Below are positions 42,048 through 48,197 of a stretch of 48,197 nt of DNA, piece after piece. Numbering within the stretch: the stretch's first letter is position 1; each line of letters begins with the position of its first letter. Origin of the DNA: a virus; IMG/VR virus record IMGVR_UViG_3300045240_000024, positions 1-48,197 of that record; one strand, 5' to 3'. The notes under the pieces are model-generated. The model saw nothing but the letters and a program-made list of their open reading frames with translations. It had not been told where the DNA came from and did not search any database. Made by a program: the position numbers and the translations under genes.

Positions 42048-42520
42048 CGCGCTAATCTCGTTTCGACCAAGCGGGGATAGCCCTGAAGATCACGCCAGTG
42101 ATCGGGATAGCTCGGATCGCCCGACAAGATCCGCGCGATCTTGGTCTGCATCTGTTCGAGCGCCTCGCGCATGAACGACGGCATGTCGTCCCAGTTTTTG
42201 CCTTGGCGCATGACGTATTTGAGCGCTTGCGCGGTCTGGGCATCGTCGGTGAAATCACCGTGAACGGTTTGGCGTTGCTCCAAGATCGCCAGAACCGTGT
42301 CCATCTCGTCAGCAGGAATTTGGACGGCTTCGCCGGGCTCGGCGCGCAACACGTCTTCGACGGCGCGCATCGCATCGACGCTCGGGTGTCTGGGTGCTTC
42401 GTTCATTGGAACATCCTTGGTTTCAAGTTTGTGGTGCATGTACTCTTCGGCGCGGCGCATCGCTTCGCGAAGCTTGATGGCTTCTTGATCGGCGGGGCCA
42501 AAGTCGAATTGATCGCTCAT
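42044..42520 (-). CDS. DUF6378-like protein
   Basis: A 158-residue protein. The C-terminal half has the DUF6378-like run VLAILEQRQTVHGDF, then LKYVMRQGKNWDDMPSFMREALEQM and a final KIARILSGDPSYPDHWRDLQGYPRLVE. The family is common in phage replication blocks, and its fold resembles MazG-like nucleotide pyrophosphohydrolases, although clear metal ligands are not evident. The N-terminal 60 residues are variable. The start has a normal overlap with the 32-residue gene. Confidence 0.65.
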   Translation of the reverse strand: MSDQFDFGPADQEAIKLREAMRRAEEYMHHKLETKDVPMNEAPRHPSVDAMRAVEDVLRAEPGEAVQIPADEMDTVLAILEQRQTVHGDFTDDAQTAQALKYVMRQGKNWDDMPSFMREALEQMQTKIARILSGDPSYPDHWRDLQGYPRLVETRLAR

Positions 42521-42615
42521 TGCCAGTAGCCGCTCAGGTTCGCGGCATAGGCAAAGATCGAGAACAGGACGATCACCGCAGTGAGCGCAAGAACACTGAA
42601 ATCTCTAAGGGTCAT
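42517..42615 (-). CDS. 32-residue single-span membrane protein
   Basis: A tiny gene with an excellent GGAGG ribosome binding site 8 nt before its ATG. It encodes MTLRDFSVLALTAVIVLF and on to a Tyr-Trp-Gln end: one transmembrane helix (about residues 6-24) with a short N-terminus. Its stop overlaps the start of the DUF6378-like gene. The strong ribosome binding site and the large hairpin just upstream argue that it is expressed. Function unknown. Confidence 0.6.
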   Translation of the reverse strand: MTLRDFSVLALTAVIVLFSIFAYAANLSGYWQ

Positions 42616-42634
42616 GGGAGTTTCCTCCGGTAGC

Positions 42635-42686
42635 GGCGCGAACGAGGGATCACCGGGGGGACGGAAACGCATCCCCCGCTCGCGCC
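42635..42686 (-). promoter_or_regulatory. RNA-like hairpin that pairs better on the minus strand
   Basis: Two 16-nt arms (42635-42650 and 42671-42686) pair perfectly in the leftward transcript if two G-U wobbles are allowed; on the plus strand the same positions are A-C mismatches. The loop is 20 nt. The hairpin ends a few bases before the GGAGG of the 32-residue gene, so it could control its translation or stabilise the mRNA. No U-tract. Confidence 0.65.
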
Positions 42687-42718
42687 TGATCTGAGCTTAA
42701 CCAGCGACGGTTTGGGGC

Positions 42719-43612
42719 TCAGACCATCTCGTCTTCGTTCTCGGCGTCGTCGGGGAACTGTTCCGCCGCGGGCTTGCGCCCGTCGAGACGCGGCCCCGGG
42801 CGCAGGAACTGCACGCTCTCAAGGAAGAACGAGCAGCCCTTTTTACCCGCCTTGTCGTAAGCAAAGGGGCGCACGTTCGCCCGGATCACCCAACCGGCGT
42901 AGAACTCGGACCAATCAATGATGTCTTCCTTGCGCGAGTTGATGCAGCCCGGCGCGATCTTGCTCCACGGCGAAATGTAGATCTCGCCCGGCTTGTAGCC
43001 GTCGTACTGGGCCGCTTTGTCGCCGCAGTCGTGGAACGGCGAGATCAGCCCGACCGGGAGCTTCGCGGGCCACTTCTCCTTGAGCGCGGCGTCCACGCCC
43101 ACCTGAAGGTTGCGGAACTCGGCGGTCGCTTGCGCGGCCTTGTCGAAGATGATGTTGACCGAGTATTTCGGCTCGGCCCCTTCGCTGATCGCCTTCGGCT
43201 TCTGCAACTGAAGAAAACTGGCGATGCCGCGGGGAGTGAGGATTTTCTGCACAGTCATAGCGTGTTCCTTTGGGTCCAATTCAACCAATTCATCCGTTAG
43301 GTCTTTGAGCGTCGTCCACACGAACGGACTGTCGCGGGCTCGCTTGGGCGAGAGGATTTCGAAAATATGATCCGTGGCTTCGATCCTGTCGAACTTGTTT
43401 TGAATTCGATCCAGTAACACACCAAGGTTGAAGCGGTTCGGATCATGCCGAAAACTGCGGATTGCGGCGTTGAACTCTTCCTCGTGCCTCACTCTGTCCC
43501 GGTATTCTTCGAGGCCCTTTTCCACCGCTGCGAACATGCCCGGGTTGTGCGGCTTTGGCTCGTACGGCAGCGTCTCCAGATGCTCGACGGGTAAAAAGCT
43601 CCATTTCGCCAT
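42719..43612 (-). CDS. DUF2815 protein with 118-residue N-terminal extension
   Basis: A 297-residue protein. Residues 119-297 (from MTVQKILTPRG) are the DUF2815 family, phage single-stranded DNA-binding-like proteins usually of about 180 residues, with the motif ISPWSKIAPGC and a Glu/Asp-rich acidic tail. The first 118 residues (MAKWSFLPVEHLETLP...) are an extra helical domain without stop or frameshift. An internal ATG at 43258 has AAAGGA 7 nt upstream, so a separate short form may be made. The ATG at 43612 is used in a TGATG overlap with the DUF2800 gene. Co-occurrence with DUF2800 and a family A polymerase supports a replication/recombination role. Confidence 0.78.
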   Translation of the reverse strand: MAKWSFLPVEHLETLPYEPKPHNPGMFAAVEKGLEEYRDRVRHEEEFNAAIRSFRHDPNRFNLGVLLDRIQNKFDRIEATDHIFEILSPKRARDSPFVWTTLKDLTDELVELDPKEHAMTVQKILTPRGIASFLQLQKPKAISEGAEPKYSVNIIFDKAAQATAEFRNLQVGVDAALKEKWPAKLPVGLISPFHDCGDKAAQYDGYKPGEIYISPWSKIAPGCINSRKEDIIDWSEFYAGWVIRANVRPFAYDKAGKKGCSFFLESVQFLRPGPRLDGRKPAAEQFPDDAENEDEMV

Positions 43613-44415
43613 CACACCGGCTCCATCTCGTCGAGCGTCAAGTCGTCGGGGAAACTGTCAGCGTGCCGGAGCGAACGATAGCTCCGATAGGCTTCGCAAT
43701 CCATGCTCGCGGCGCAGAAAAAACAGTGTGAACCGGGCGTCAACGGAAGAGGGTGGTTCGACAGGATCGCTTCGACTGCGGGCTTGAAGACGCCGTACGC
43801 CCAATAGAGAAGCTCGCCCACGCTGATCGTCCAGACACGGATCGCGTCGCCTCCGGCGCGAGGCTGTACGATCATCAGAACGACCGTTTCGAGCGTCTTC
43901 GCCAACTCGGGCTGCTCGGCCAGAAGCTTGCCCAGCAAGCCCACGGCGTAGCAAAGCAACTGCGTGTTTTCGACCACGTTCACCGCTTTGCCCGCACCGT
44001 ATTTGAGATCGCAGACATAGAGCGTGAACCCGTCGCACGCGCCGAAATCGACGGTGCCAAAGACTTCTTCAGCGGGGCGCGTCGCCCACAGCCAAGTGAG
44101 CGCGACTTCGGTTTCGATCACCCGCCACAGGCACGCTTCGGAGAGCGAGTTCGCCATCGACGTGAACAGCTTCACCGCGTCGAGCATCTCGTCGGTGACG
44201 GGCACTTGCGAGCCATCGACATCGAAGCTCATGCCCGCCTTCCACGGAATCGCGTTGATGGTGAGCGCGCCTTCGCACAGAGCGTGAGCGAGCGTTCCCT
44301 CGTGCGCGGCAAAGCCCACTTGCTTCCGGGGCCGCTTGGCCCACTCGGCAGGCGCGCCAAGGCAAGCGAGCCAGATGTCGCTTGACGATGGGCCAAGGCG
44401 CGCATGCCGGGTCAT
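43612..44415 (-). CDS. DUF2800 nuclease (RecB/Cas4-like)
   Basis: A 267-residue protein. It has the start HARLGPSSSDIWLACLGAPAEW, a first acidic motif VDFGACDGF, VCDLKYGAGK as the D-x-K core, and a later NTQLLCYAVGLL (Q-x3-Y), the PD-(D/E)xK nuclease set. A final CFFCAASMDCEAY could bind a metal or Fe-S cluster as in Cas4-like enzymes. DUF2800 proteins are 5'-3' exonuclease-like recombination factors in phages with DUF2815. The ATG at 44415 is one base after the previous stop; the upstream extension to 44445 is rejected. Confidence 0.82.
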   Translation of the reverse strand: MTRHARLGPSSSDIWLACLGAPAEWAKRPRKQVGFAAHEGTLAHALCEGALTINAIPWKAGMSFDVDGSQVPVTDEMLDAVKLFTSMANSLSEACLWRVIETEVALTWLWATRPAEEVFGTVDFGACDGFTLYVCDLKYGAGKAVNVVENTQLLCYAVGLLGKLLAEQPELAKTLETVVLMIVQPRAGGDAIRVWTISVGELLYWAYGVFKPAVEAILSNHPLPLTPGSHCFFCAASMDCEAYRSYRSLRHADSFPDDLTLDEMEPV

Positions 44416-44416
44416 C

Positions 44417-44884
44417 TCAGAGCTTGGCCTCGTTGACCAAGCCAAAGAGCGCCGCGCGATGCTCTTCCTTGGCGTGCATGATGAACTCGAGCCCGGTCTT
44501 GGCTTTGAACGCCGGAAGCAGATCGAGGATCAGGCGCGAGCCTTCTTTGTTCTGGGCGGCGCGCACCGCCTTGGTGATCGTCGCCTTGAGGGCTTCGAGC
44601 GTCGGCAACTCGGCGGCGGCGGGTTCGGGCTCGGGCTCAGGCTCGGGCTCGGGCTCGGTCGCTGGGGGTTCAGTCGCCTTGATCATTTCGGCTGGCGTCG
44701 GAAGCGCCTTGCCGCGGCCCTTTTTGTTTTTGGGCGCGGGCAGACCTTCTTGATCAGGGCCAATCGCCGGGAGTTCGACCGCGTCAGCCGTAGAGGGCCG
44801 GGCCAGTTGGTCGAGCCCCAGCGCATCATACATCAAGTTCTTAACGTGATACCAGCTTGAGGCTTCGAACGTCACGGAAATCAT
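44417..44884 (-). CDS. Protein with poly-Glu-Pro linker
   Basis: A 155-residue protein with an N-terminal segment (MISVTFEASSWYHVKNLMYD), a middle linker of about six Glu-Pro pairs (near residues 76-88) and a helical C-terminus (LKATITKAVRAAQNKEGSRLILDLLPAFKAKTG). It lies between the SNF2-type helicase and the DUF2800 nuclease. The linker is coded by the same GGGCTC hexamer as the one in the VWA protein. The function is unknown; the C-terminus looks like a small domain common in phage replication blocks. AGAGGA precedes the ATG. Confidence 0.6.
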   Translation of the reverse strand: MISVTFEASSWYHVKNLMYDALGLDQLARPSTADAVELPAIGPDQEGLPAPKNKKGRGKALPTPAEMIKATEPPATEPEPEPEPEPEPAAAELPTLEALKATITKAVRAAQNKEGSRLILDLLPAFKAKTGLEFIMHAKEEHRAALFGLVNEAKL

Positions 44885-44915
44885 CGTTGGGTGTCCTCTC
44901 TTGTTGCGCTATGTA

Positions 44916-46346
44916 TTACACTGTGTCGGGGAAGTCAACCCCCACAGCCGGGGTTTTCACAGGAGCTACGCCAGCGTCCACGATCTTGGCGATGTCGCGG
45001 GTCTTGCGCGCGACGATGCTCATAAGCCGGGCGTCGAGCGTCCCGGGCAATAGAACGAACCTCGCCAGAACCGGGTGGATTTGCCCCTTTCGATGGGCGC
45101 GGGCAATCGCTTGGAGGTTCTTGGCCGGGACGGGCGACGGCTCGGCTATGACCACGTTGTGCGAAGCGTGAAGCGTGATGACTTCGCCCGCGGCCTCGAT
45201 GGCGAGGATGATCAAGCGCAGTCGCGTGTCTGTCTGGAAAAGCTGGATCGAGTTTTCACGCACACTTTGGGAAGTCGACCCCGTGATCACTAGTGGCGAA
45301 TACTTCTTGAGCGCCTCGGCTAAGTCTCTAATCACTTCACGGTGGTGCGCGAACACGATGACTTTGTCGTCCTCGGCGTCGTCGAGCATGTCGCTGACCA
45401 TGTCTGCGACGGGTTTGACTTTGGCTCGCCCGATCAATCGCCGGATCGTCGAGAACCCGACGGAGTTCGCTTGGACCGCGTTCAAGAGAGCGTCGTCGTC
45501 GAGGGCTTCGAGATCTTGGTCGCCCAGCGCGGCCGCGATCTCAGCTTTGAGAACGGGTTCGATCTCGGTGTCTGCGGGCAGCGGGTGATCGACGATCCTG
45601 AGCGGGGGCATGTCAGTGAGAACGTCCTTGAGACGCTTGCGATCTGTGAAACCTTTGATCCTCGCGGCAAGCTCGTGCGCGTTCCGGCCCCCCAAGATAC
45701 GAACGCCATAGGGTGTCTGGACAGCGACACAAAACCGATCCGTGAAGACGCCCTCAGGCATCACCGGCTGGAGCCCAAGCTGGGAGAGCATGATTGTCTG
45801 CGGCGCGAGCGCGTGAAGGTGGGTCCAGAACTCCGCGGGGTGGTTCAGAAGGGGCGTCCCGGTCAGGCACCAGATGTGATCCACGAACTCCAAGGGCGAG
45901 CCCTTCAAGTCGATCTTGGGGCCGTAGATCGCCCGGGTGCGCTGGGCGCTGGAATTCTTGAGGTAGTGGGCTTCGTCGATGATCACAGCGTCCCAATCCG
46001 AGGAAGAGATCGCGGCCTTGAAGATCGCGGTGTCTGGGCGGCAGCGCGAGTAGGGCACGATCCTGACGCCTCGCCCTTCGAAGAACGCATAGGGCCGCGC
46101 CGCATAGGCCGTGTCCATCACCTTGACCGGGTAGTGCGACCAATCCTCGAAGTGCTTGCGCCAGACGGCGCTTCCAATCGGGGGACAAAACACCAAAACG
46201 CGACGGGCGCTGGCCTTGAGACACGCGCGAACCGCGGTGGGGGTCTTGCCGACGCCCGGGTCCCACACCAGCATTGCGCGGTTTGTCTGCGAGAGCAGGG
46301 TCGCGCCGACTTCCTGAAAGGGCATCAGCTTGAGATCGGGGTTCAT
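44916..46346 (-). CDS. SNF2-type helicase/ATPase
   Basis: A 476-residue protein with the superfamily 2 set: Walker A DPGVGKT (about 30), DEAH (about 122), LTGTP (about 160) and a motif VI-like QAIARAHRKGQ (about 409-419). SNF2-type phage helicases move on double-stranded DNA and act in replication or recombination; many occur next to DUF2800/DUF2815. It lies between the small 84-residue protein and the Glu-Pro protein. The ATG overlaps the stop of the previous gene by 4 bp. Confidence 0.88.
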   Translation of the reverse strand: MNPDLKLMPFQEVGATLLSQTNRAMLVWDPGVGKTPTAVRACLKASARRVLVFCPPIGSAVWRKHFEDWSHYPVKVMDTAYAARPYAFFEGRGVRIVPYSRCRPDTAIFKAAISSSDWDAVIIDEAHYLKNSSAQRTRAIYGPKIDLKGSPLEFVDHIWCLTGTPLLNHPAEFWTHLHALAPQTIMLSQLGLQPVMPEGVFTDRFCVAVQTPYGVRILGGRNAHELAARIKGFTDRKRLKDVLTDMPPLRIVDHPLPADTEIEPVLKAEIAAALGDQDLEALDDDALLNAVQANSVGFSTIRRLIGRAKVKPVADMVSDMLDDAEDDKVIVFAHHREVIRDLAEALKKYSPLVITGSTSQSVRENSIQLFQTDTRLRLIILAIEAAGEVITLHASHNVVIAEPSPVPAKNLQAIARAHRKGQIHPVLARFVLLPGTLDARLMSIVARKTRDIAKIVDAGVAPVKTPAVGVDFPDTV

Positions 46347-46597
46347 TGGCGCGGAACCCCAAAGCCTTCTTCCTCAATCATCTCGTTGACGGTTTCGGTC
46401 AGGAGCCCGACGAACTTGAACACGCTATGCGCGAGCTTTTCGGCGTCGTTCTTGGCGTCGTCCACCAGCAACCGGGCGGTCATGACGACCAGCATGGGGG
46501 CCAGAAGCTCGATGGGCGAGCCTTCAGCGGCTTCCTGCAAGCGCGCCATCAGCGCGATCTGTCGCTTTTCGTCTTCAGCGTTTGGCGTCACGAACAT
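46343..46597 (-). CDS. Small helical protein
   Basis: An 84-residue protein (MFVTPNAEDEKRQIALMARLQEAAEGSP...) made of helices (MLVVMTARLLVDDAKNDAEKL...VGLLTETVNEMIEEE). It starts in a TGATG overlap with the resolvase gene; a longer ORF extension to 46819 is in another gene and is rejected. No motif is recognised. It could be a small accessory factor for the resolvase or helicase. Confidence 0.6.
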   Translation of the reverse strand: MFVTPNAEDEKRQIALMARLQEAAEGSPIELLAPMLVVMTARLLVDDAKNDAEKLAHSVFKFVGLLTETVNEMIEEEGFGVPRQ

Positions 46598-47073
46598 CAG
46601 ATTGGCCCCTTCGTGAGCGAATAGAGCGCCAACAAGAGCGCGTCGGCCCGGCCAACGTCGCGTTTGAGCTTCAGACAGTGGCTGGCTTTGGGGAATTTCT
46701 CTGTCGCGAGTTGTCGCGCAGCGTCTTTGGACTTGTTGAGCAGGCCAAAATGACGCTTCCAAACTCCGGGTTGCACGAGTGAAACCGGTATCCCAGCGCC
46801 TCCTAGCACCCCCAAGCACATGCCGTAGGACGCGCCAAAGTTGAACATGGATGTTACGCCCTGTCCCGGCATGGCTCCAACTCGCTCGACCACGGCTCGA
46901 TCCGGGGCGTAGCCAGACACTAATTTACCGAGTTCAACAGCGTTCAATGTCTTCTCGAAACGGGGAAGATCGCCGCAGCCGAGGTACTCGCCAGACCAAT
47001 CCAACACGGCAAAAGCCCCGTTAATTCCGGGATCTACCGCAAAAATATACGAGCGAACGTCTTCACTGGGCAT
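46597..47073 (-). CDS. RuvC-like Holliday junction resolvase
   Basis: A 158-residue protein. The first acidic residue is in IFAVDPGINGAFAVLD (Asp14), the second is the Glu of VVERVGAMPGQG (about 61), and the last Asp lies in KRDVGRADALLLALY (about 144). This is the RuvC/RNase H-type fold used by phage resolvases to trim branched DNA before packaging. It is the first gene of the leftward replication block. The ATG at 47073 falls at the position where a TTGACA/TTAACT promoter would begin transcription, so the mRNA may be leaderless; a GGGAG 11 nt upstream could alternatively serve. Confidence 0.85.
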   Translation of the reverse strand: MPSEDVRSYIFAVDPGINGAFAVLDWSGEYLGCGDLPRFEKTLNAVELGKLVSGYAPDRAVVERVGAMPGQGVTSMFNFGASYGMCLGVLGGAGIPVSLVQPGVWKRHFGLLNKSKDAARQLATEKFPKASHCLKLKRDVGRADALLLALYSLTKGPI

Positions 47074-47078
47074 CCGCG

Positions 47079-47107
47079 AGTTAACTCCCTTCGTCTCCGA
47101 CTGTCAA
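47079..47107 (-). promoter_or_regulatory. Putative leftward early promoter
   Basis: On the minus strand TTGACA (47102-47107) and TTAACT (47079-47084) are separated by 17 nt. The -10 ends six bases before the ATG of the resolvase, which would put the transcript start at or one base before it. This should drive the whole leftward replication operon. Confidence 0.6.
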
Positions 47108-47350
47108 GGTAGAACTTCGCTGTCGCGAGGAAAAACTCCCAAATCCCACTCAAAATCGACCACACTCAATAATTTTGTGTCTCGGTTTGTCACTCTGGGG
47201 ACAAAAAGCTCAATTCTTTCTATATATATCCCATTGATCCCATTCAATCTTCAAAGAAAAATCAATTAGTAAGAGAGATGTAGTAAGAAAATGGCCCTCA
47301 CGCATATGCGCGCGACACGCGCACACGCGCCTGCGCATGCGCGTATGCGA
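47108..47350. promoter_or_regulatory. AT-rich region with hairpins, candidate origin/early control
   Basis: A strikingly AT-rich stretch (47108-47290) in a GC-rich genome, with ctatatatatccc, a direct repeat of ATCCCATT (from about 47230), and a small TTTGTC/GACAAA hairpin (47187-47206 area). It ends in a 50-bp block of alternating purine-pyrimidine sequence (47298-47348) with an imperfect inverted repeat (ccctc..gcata and its complement). Such composition fits an origin or strong promoter region. I see no gene. Confidence 0.5.
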
Positions 47351-47727
47351 GGGTTTCACCACCGATTGGCACGATTGAATGTGGAAGCCTTGATTTCGTT
47401 TGGCTTTTTGGCTCTCAGTTTACGTTAGAAGACAACTGGGAGGCAACGATTAAGTGGGATCGCCTAGAAATCAGAAAGGATGCCGCCCGAATTTCGGGAA
47501 AGCATCCTCGACACCCGGGGTAGCATGCGGGGGATCTCGGGTCAAGAATTATTTTCGGCTCGACTTCCTCGGGGCGAATTCCAATTCGCAAGGAAATCCC
47601 GCCTGCGGCCCGGGGCCACTCGGCCCTATAAGGCGTTTTTGAAAAGTACGGGAAATTTCTACTAAAAATCTGGGTCGAATTCGTCTATAAGGCGCTGACC
47701 CCAGCCTCGTGCCCGCGGCGCGCGCGC
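47351..47727. other. Non-coding region with two TATAAGGCG repeats
   Basis: No convincing gene: two overlapping 61-62 codon frames lack family features. The notable parts are two TATAAGGCG copies (about 47627 and 47684, 57 bp apart), a GCGAATT/AATTCGC inverted repeat (about 47573-47588) and a second CGAATTCG palindrome just before the second copy. These resemble paired operators or promoter -10 elements. Confidence 0.5.
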
Positions 47728-47972
47728 GTGCCTGCGCCTGCGTGCGTGCCTGCGCCCGCGTGCGTGCCTGCGCCCGCGTGCGTGTCTGCGCCCGTGCGTG
47801 TCTGCGCCCGTGCGTGCCTGCGCCCGCGTGCGTGCCTGCGCCCGCGTGCGTGCCTGCGCCCGCGTGCGTGCCTGCGCCCGCGCGTGCCTGCGCCCGCGTG
47901 CGTGCCTGCGCCCGCGTGCGTGCCTGCGCCCGCGTGCGTGCCTGCGCCCGCGTGCGTACGTGCCTGCGCGCC
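47728..47972. repeat. Tandem array of an 18/14-bp CGTGCCTGCGCC unit
   Basis: About fourteen units of cgtgcctgcgcccg with a variable TG-rich spacer, giving 18-bp and 14-bp periods. Two units read GTGTCTG in place of GTGCCTG, so the array is related to the genome-wide heptamer. It is strongly alternating purine-pyrimidine. It lies directly next to the end array. Confidence 0.9.
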
Positions 47973-47982
47973 CGCGAGCGCC

Positions 47983-48197
47983 CCGGGCGGCGAGCGCCCC
48001 GGGCGGCGAGCGCCCCGGGCGGCGAGCGCCCCGGGCGGCGAGCGCCCCGGGCGGCGAGCGCCCCGGGCGTCGAGCGCCCCGGGGCCGTCGAGCGCCCCGG
48101 GCCGTCGAGCGCCCCGGGCGGCGAGCGCCCCGGGCCGTCGAGCGCCCCGGGGCCGTCGAGCGCCCCGGGCCGTCGAGCGCCCCGGGCGGCGAGCGCC
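47983..48197. repeat. GC-rich 16/17-bp tandem array, right end
   Basis: Thirteen units of the same type as the left-end array: five 16-mers (B), one variant (ccgggcgtcgagcgcc), then A, B and an 18-bp variant (ccggggccgtcgagcgcc) mixed. The final unit ends exactly at the last base of the window. Joined with positions 1-232 it makes one continuous array of 27 units. Confidence 0.95.

Noticed and set aside
47454-47665. Two 61-62 codon frames in the right control region
   Set aside because: They overlap each other in different frames and lack coding signatures; one has a weak AAAGG before ATG at 47480, so it is only a remote possibility.
47728-48197. CRISPR array
   Set aside because: The units are contiguous with no unique spacers and no cas genes are present.

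Overview
The window reads as one essentially complete tailed-phage genome of about 48.2 kb, GC-rich (about 62% by impression), with no ribosomal, tRNA or chromosomal genes. A short-tailed (podovirus-like) particle is implied: TerL, a 760-residue portal, scaffold, capsid, a head-tail adaptor, a nozzle-like protein and a block of large ejection (internal virion) proteins, with no tape-measure, tail-tube or baseplate genes. No integrase or phage RNA polymerase was found. An alphaproteobacterial host is suggested by a GcrA-like regulator, a DUF3309-type membrane protein, and the near absence of the CcrM site GANTC.

Layout. Both ends of the window are the same GC-rich 16/17-bp tandem array, and the last unit joins the first in phase, so the map is probably circular or terminally redundant and was cut inside the array. 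Two opposed transcription blocks fill the circle. From the divergent promoter region at 4.26-4.42 kb, leftward genes encode a CobS-like AAA+ ATPase, a CobT-like VWA protein and a small membrane protein (4.25-0.33 kb). Then come the arrays and an AT-rich, hairpin-rich control region (48.2-47.08 kb). The leftward replication block (47.07-35.3 kb) follows: RuvC-like resolvase, SNF2-type helicase, DUF2800 nuclease, DUF2815 protein, GcrA-like regulator, family A DNA polymerase, primase-helicase and two small DNA-binding proteins.

The rightward block (4.4-35.3 kb) starts with a zinc-ribbon HGG protein and a probable small terminase subunit, then a 650-bp non-coding repeat region. After it come tail and receptor-binding genes (three encode Sec signal peptides), a GH19 endolysin with two small membrane proteins, low-complexity structural proteins, TerL, portal, scaffold and capsid. 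Next is a compact anti-defence pair (Tad2/DUF2829 and Acb2/Tad1 families), then adaptor, nozzle, two GNAT proteins and five ejection-type proteins, including a lysozyme-like transglycosylase. The block ends with a putative ADP-ribosyltransferase that could be injected. The two blocks converge with a 4-bp overlap at 35.31 kb.

Two genome-wide signals stand out. GANTC occurs apparently once (about 160 expected), and the heptamer CAGACAC/GTGTCTG occurs about 70 times (about 6 expected) in all reading frames and in non-coding DNA, yet not once in the first 4.9 kb. All counts were made by eye.
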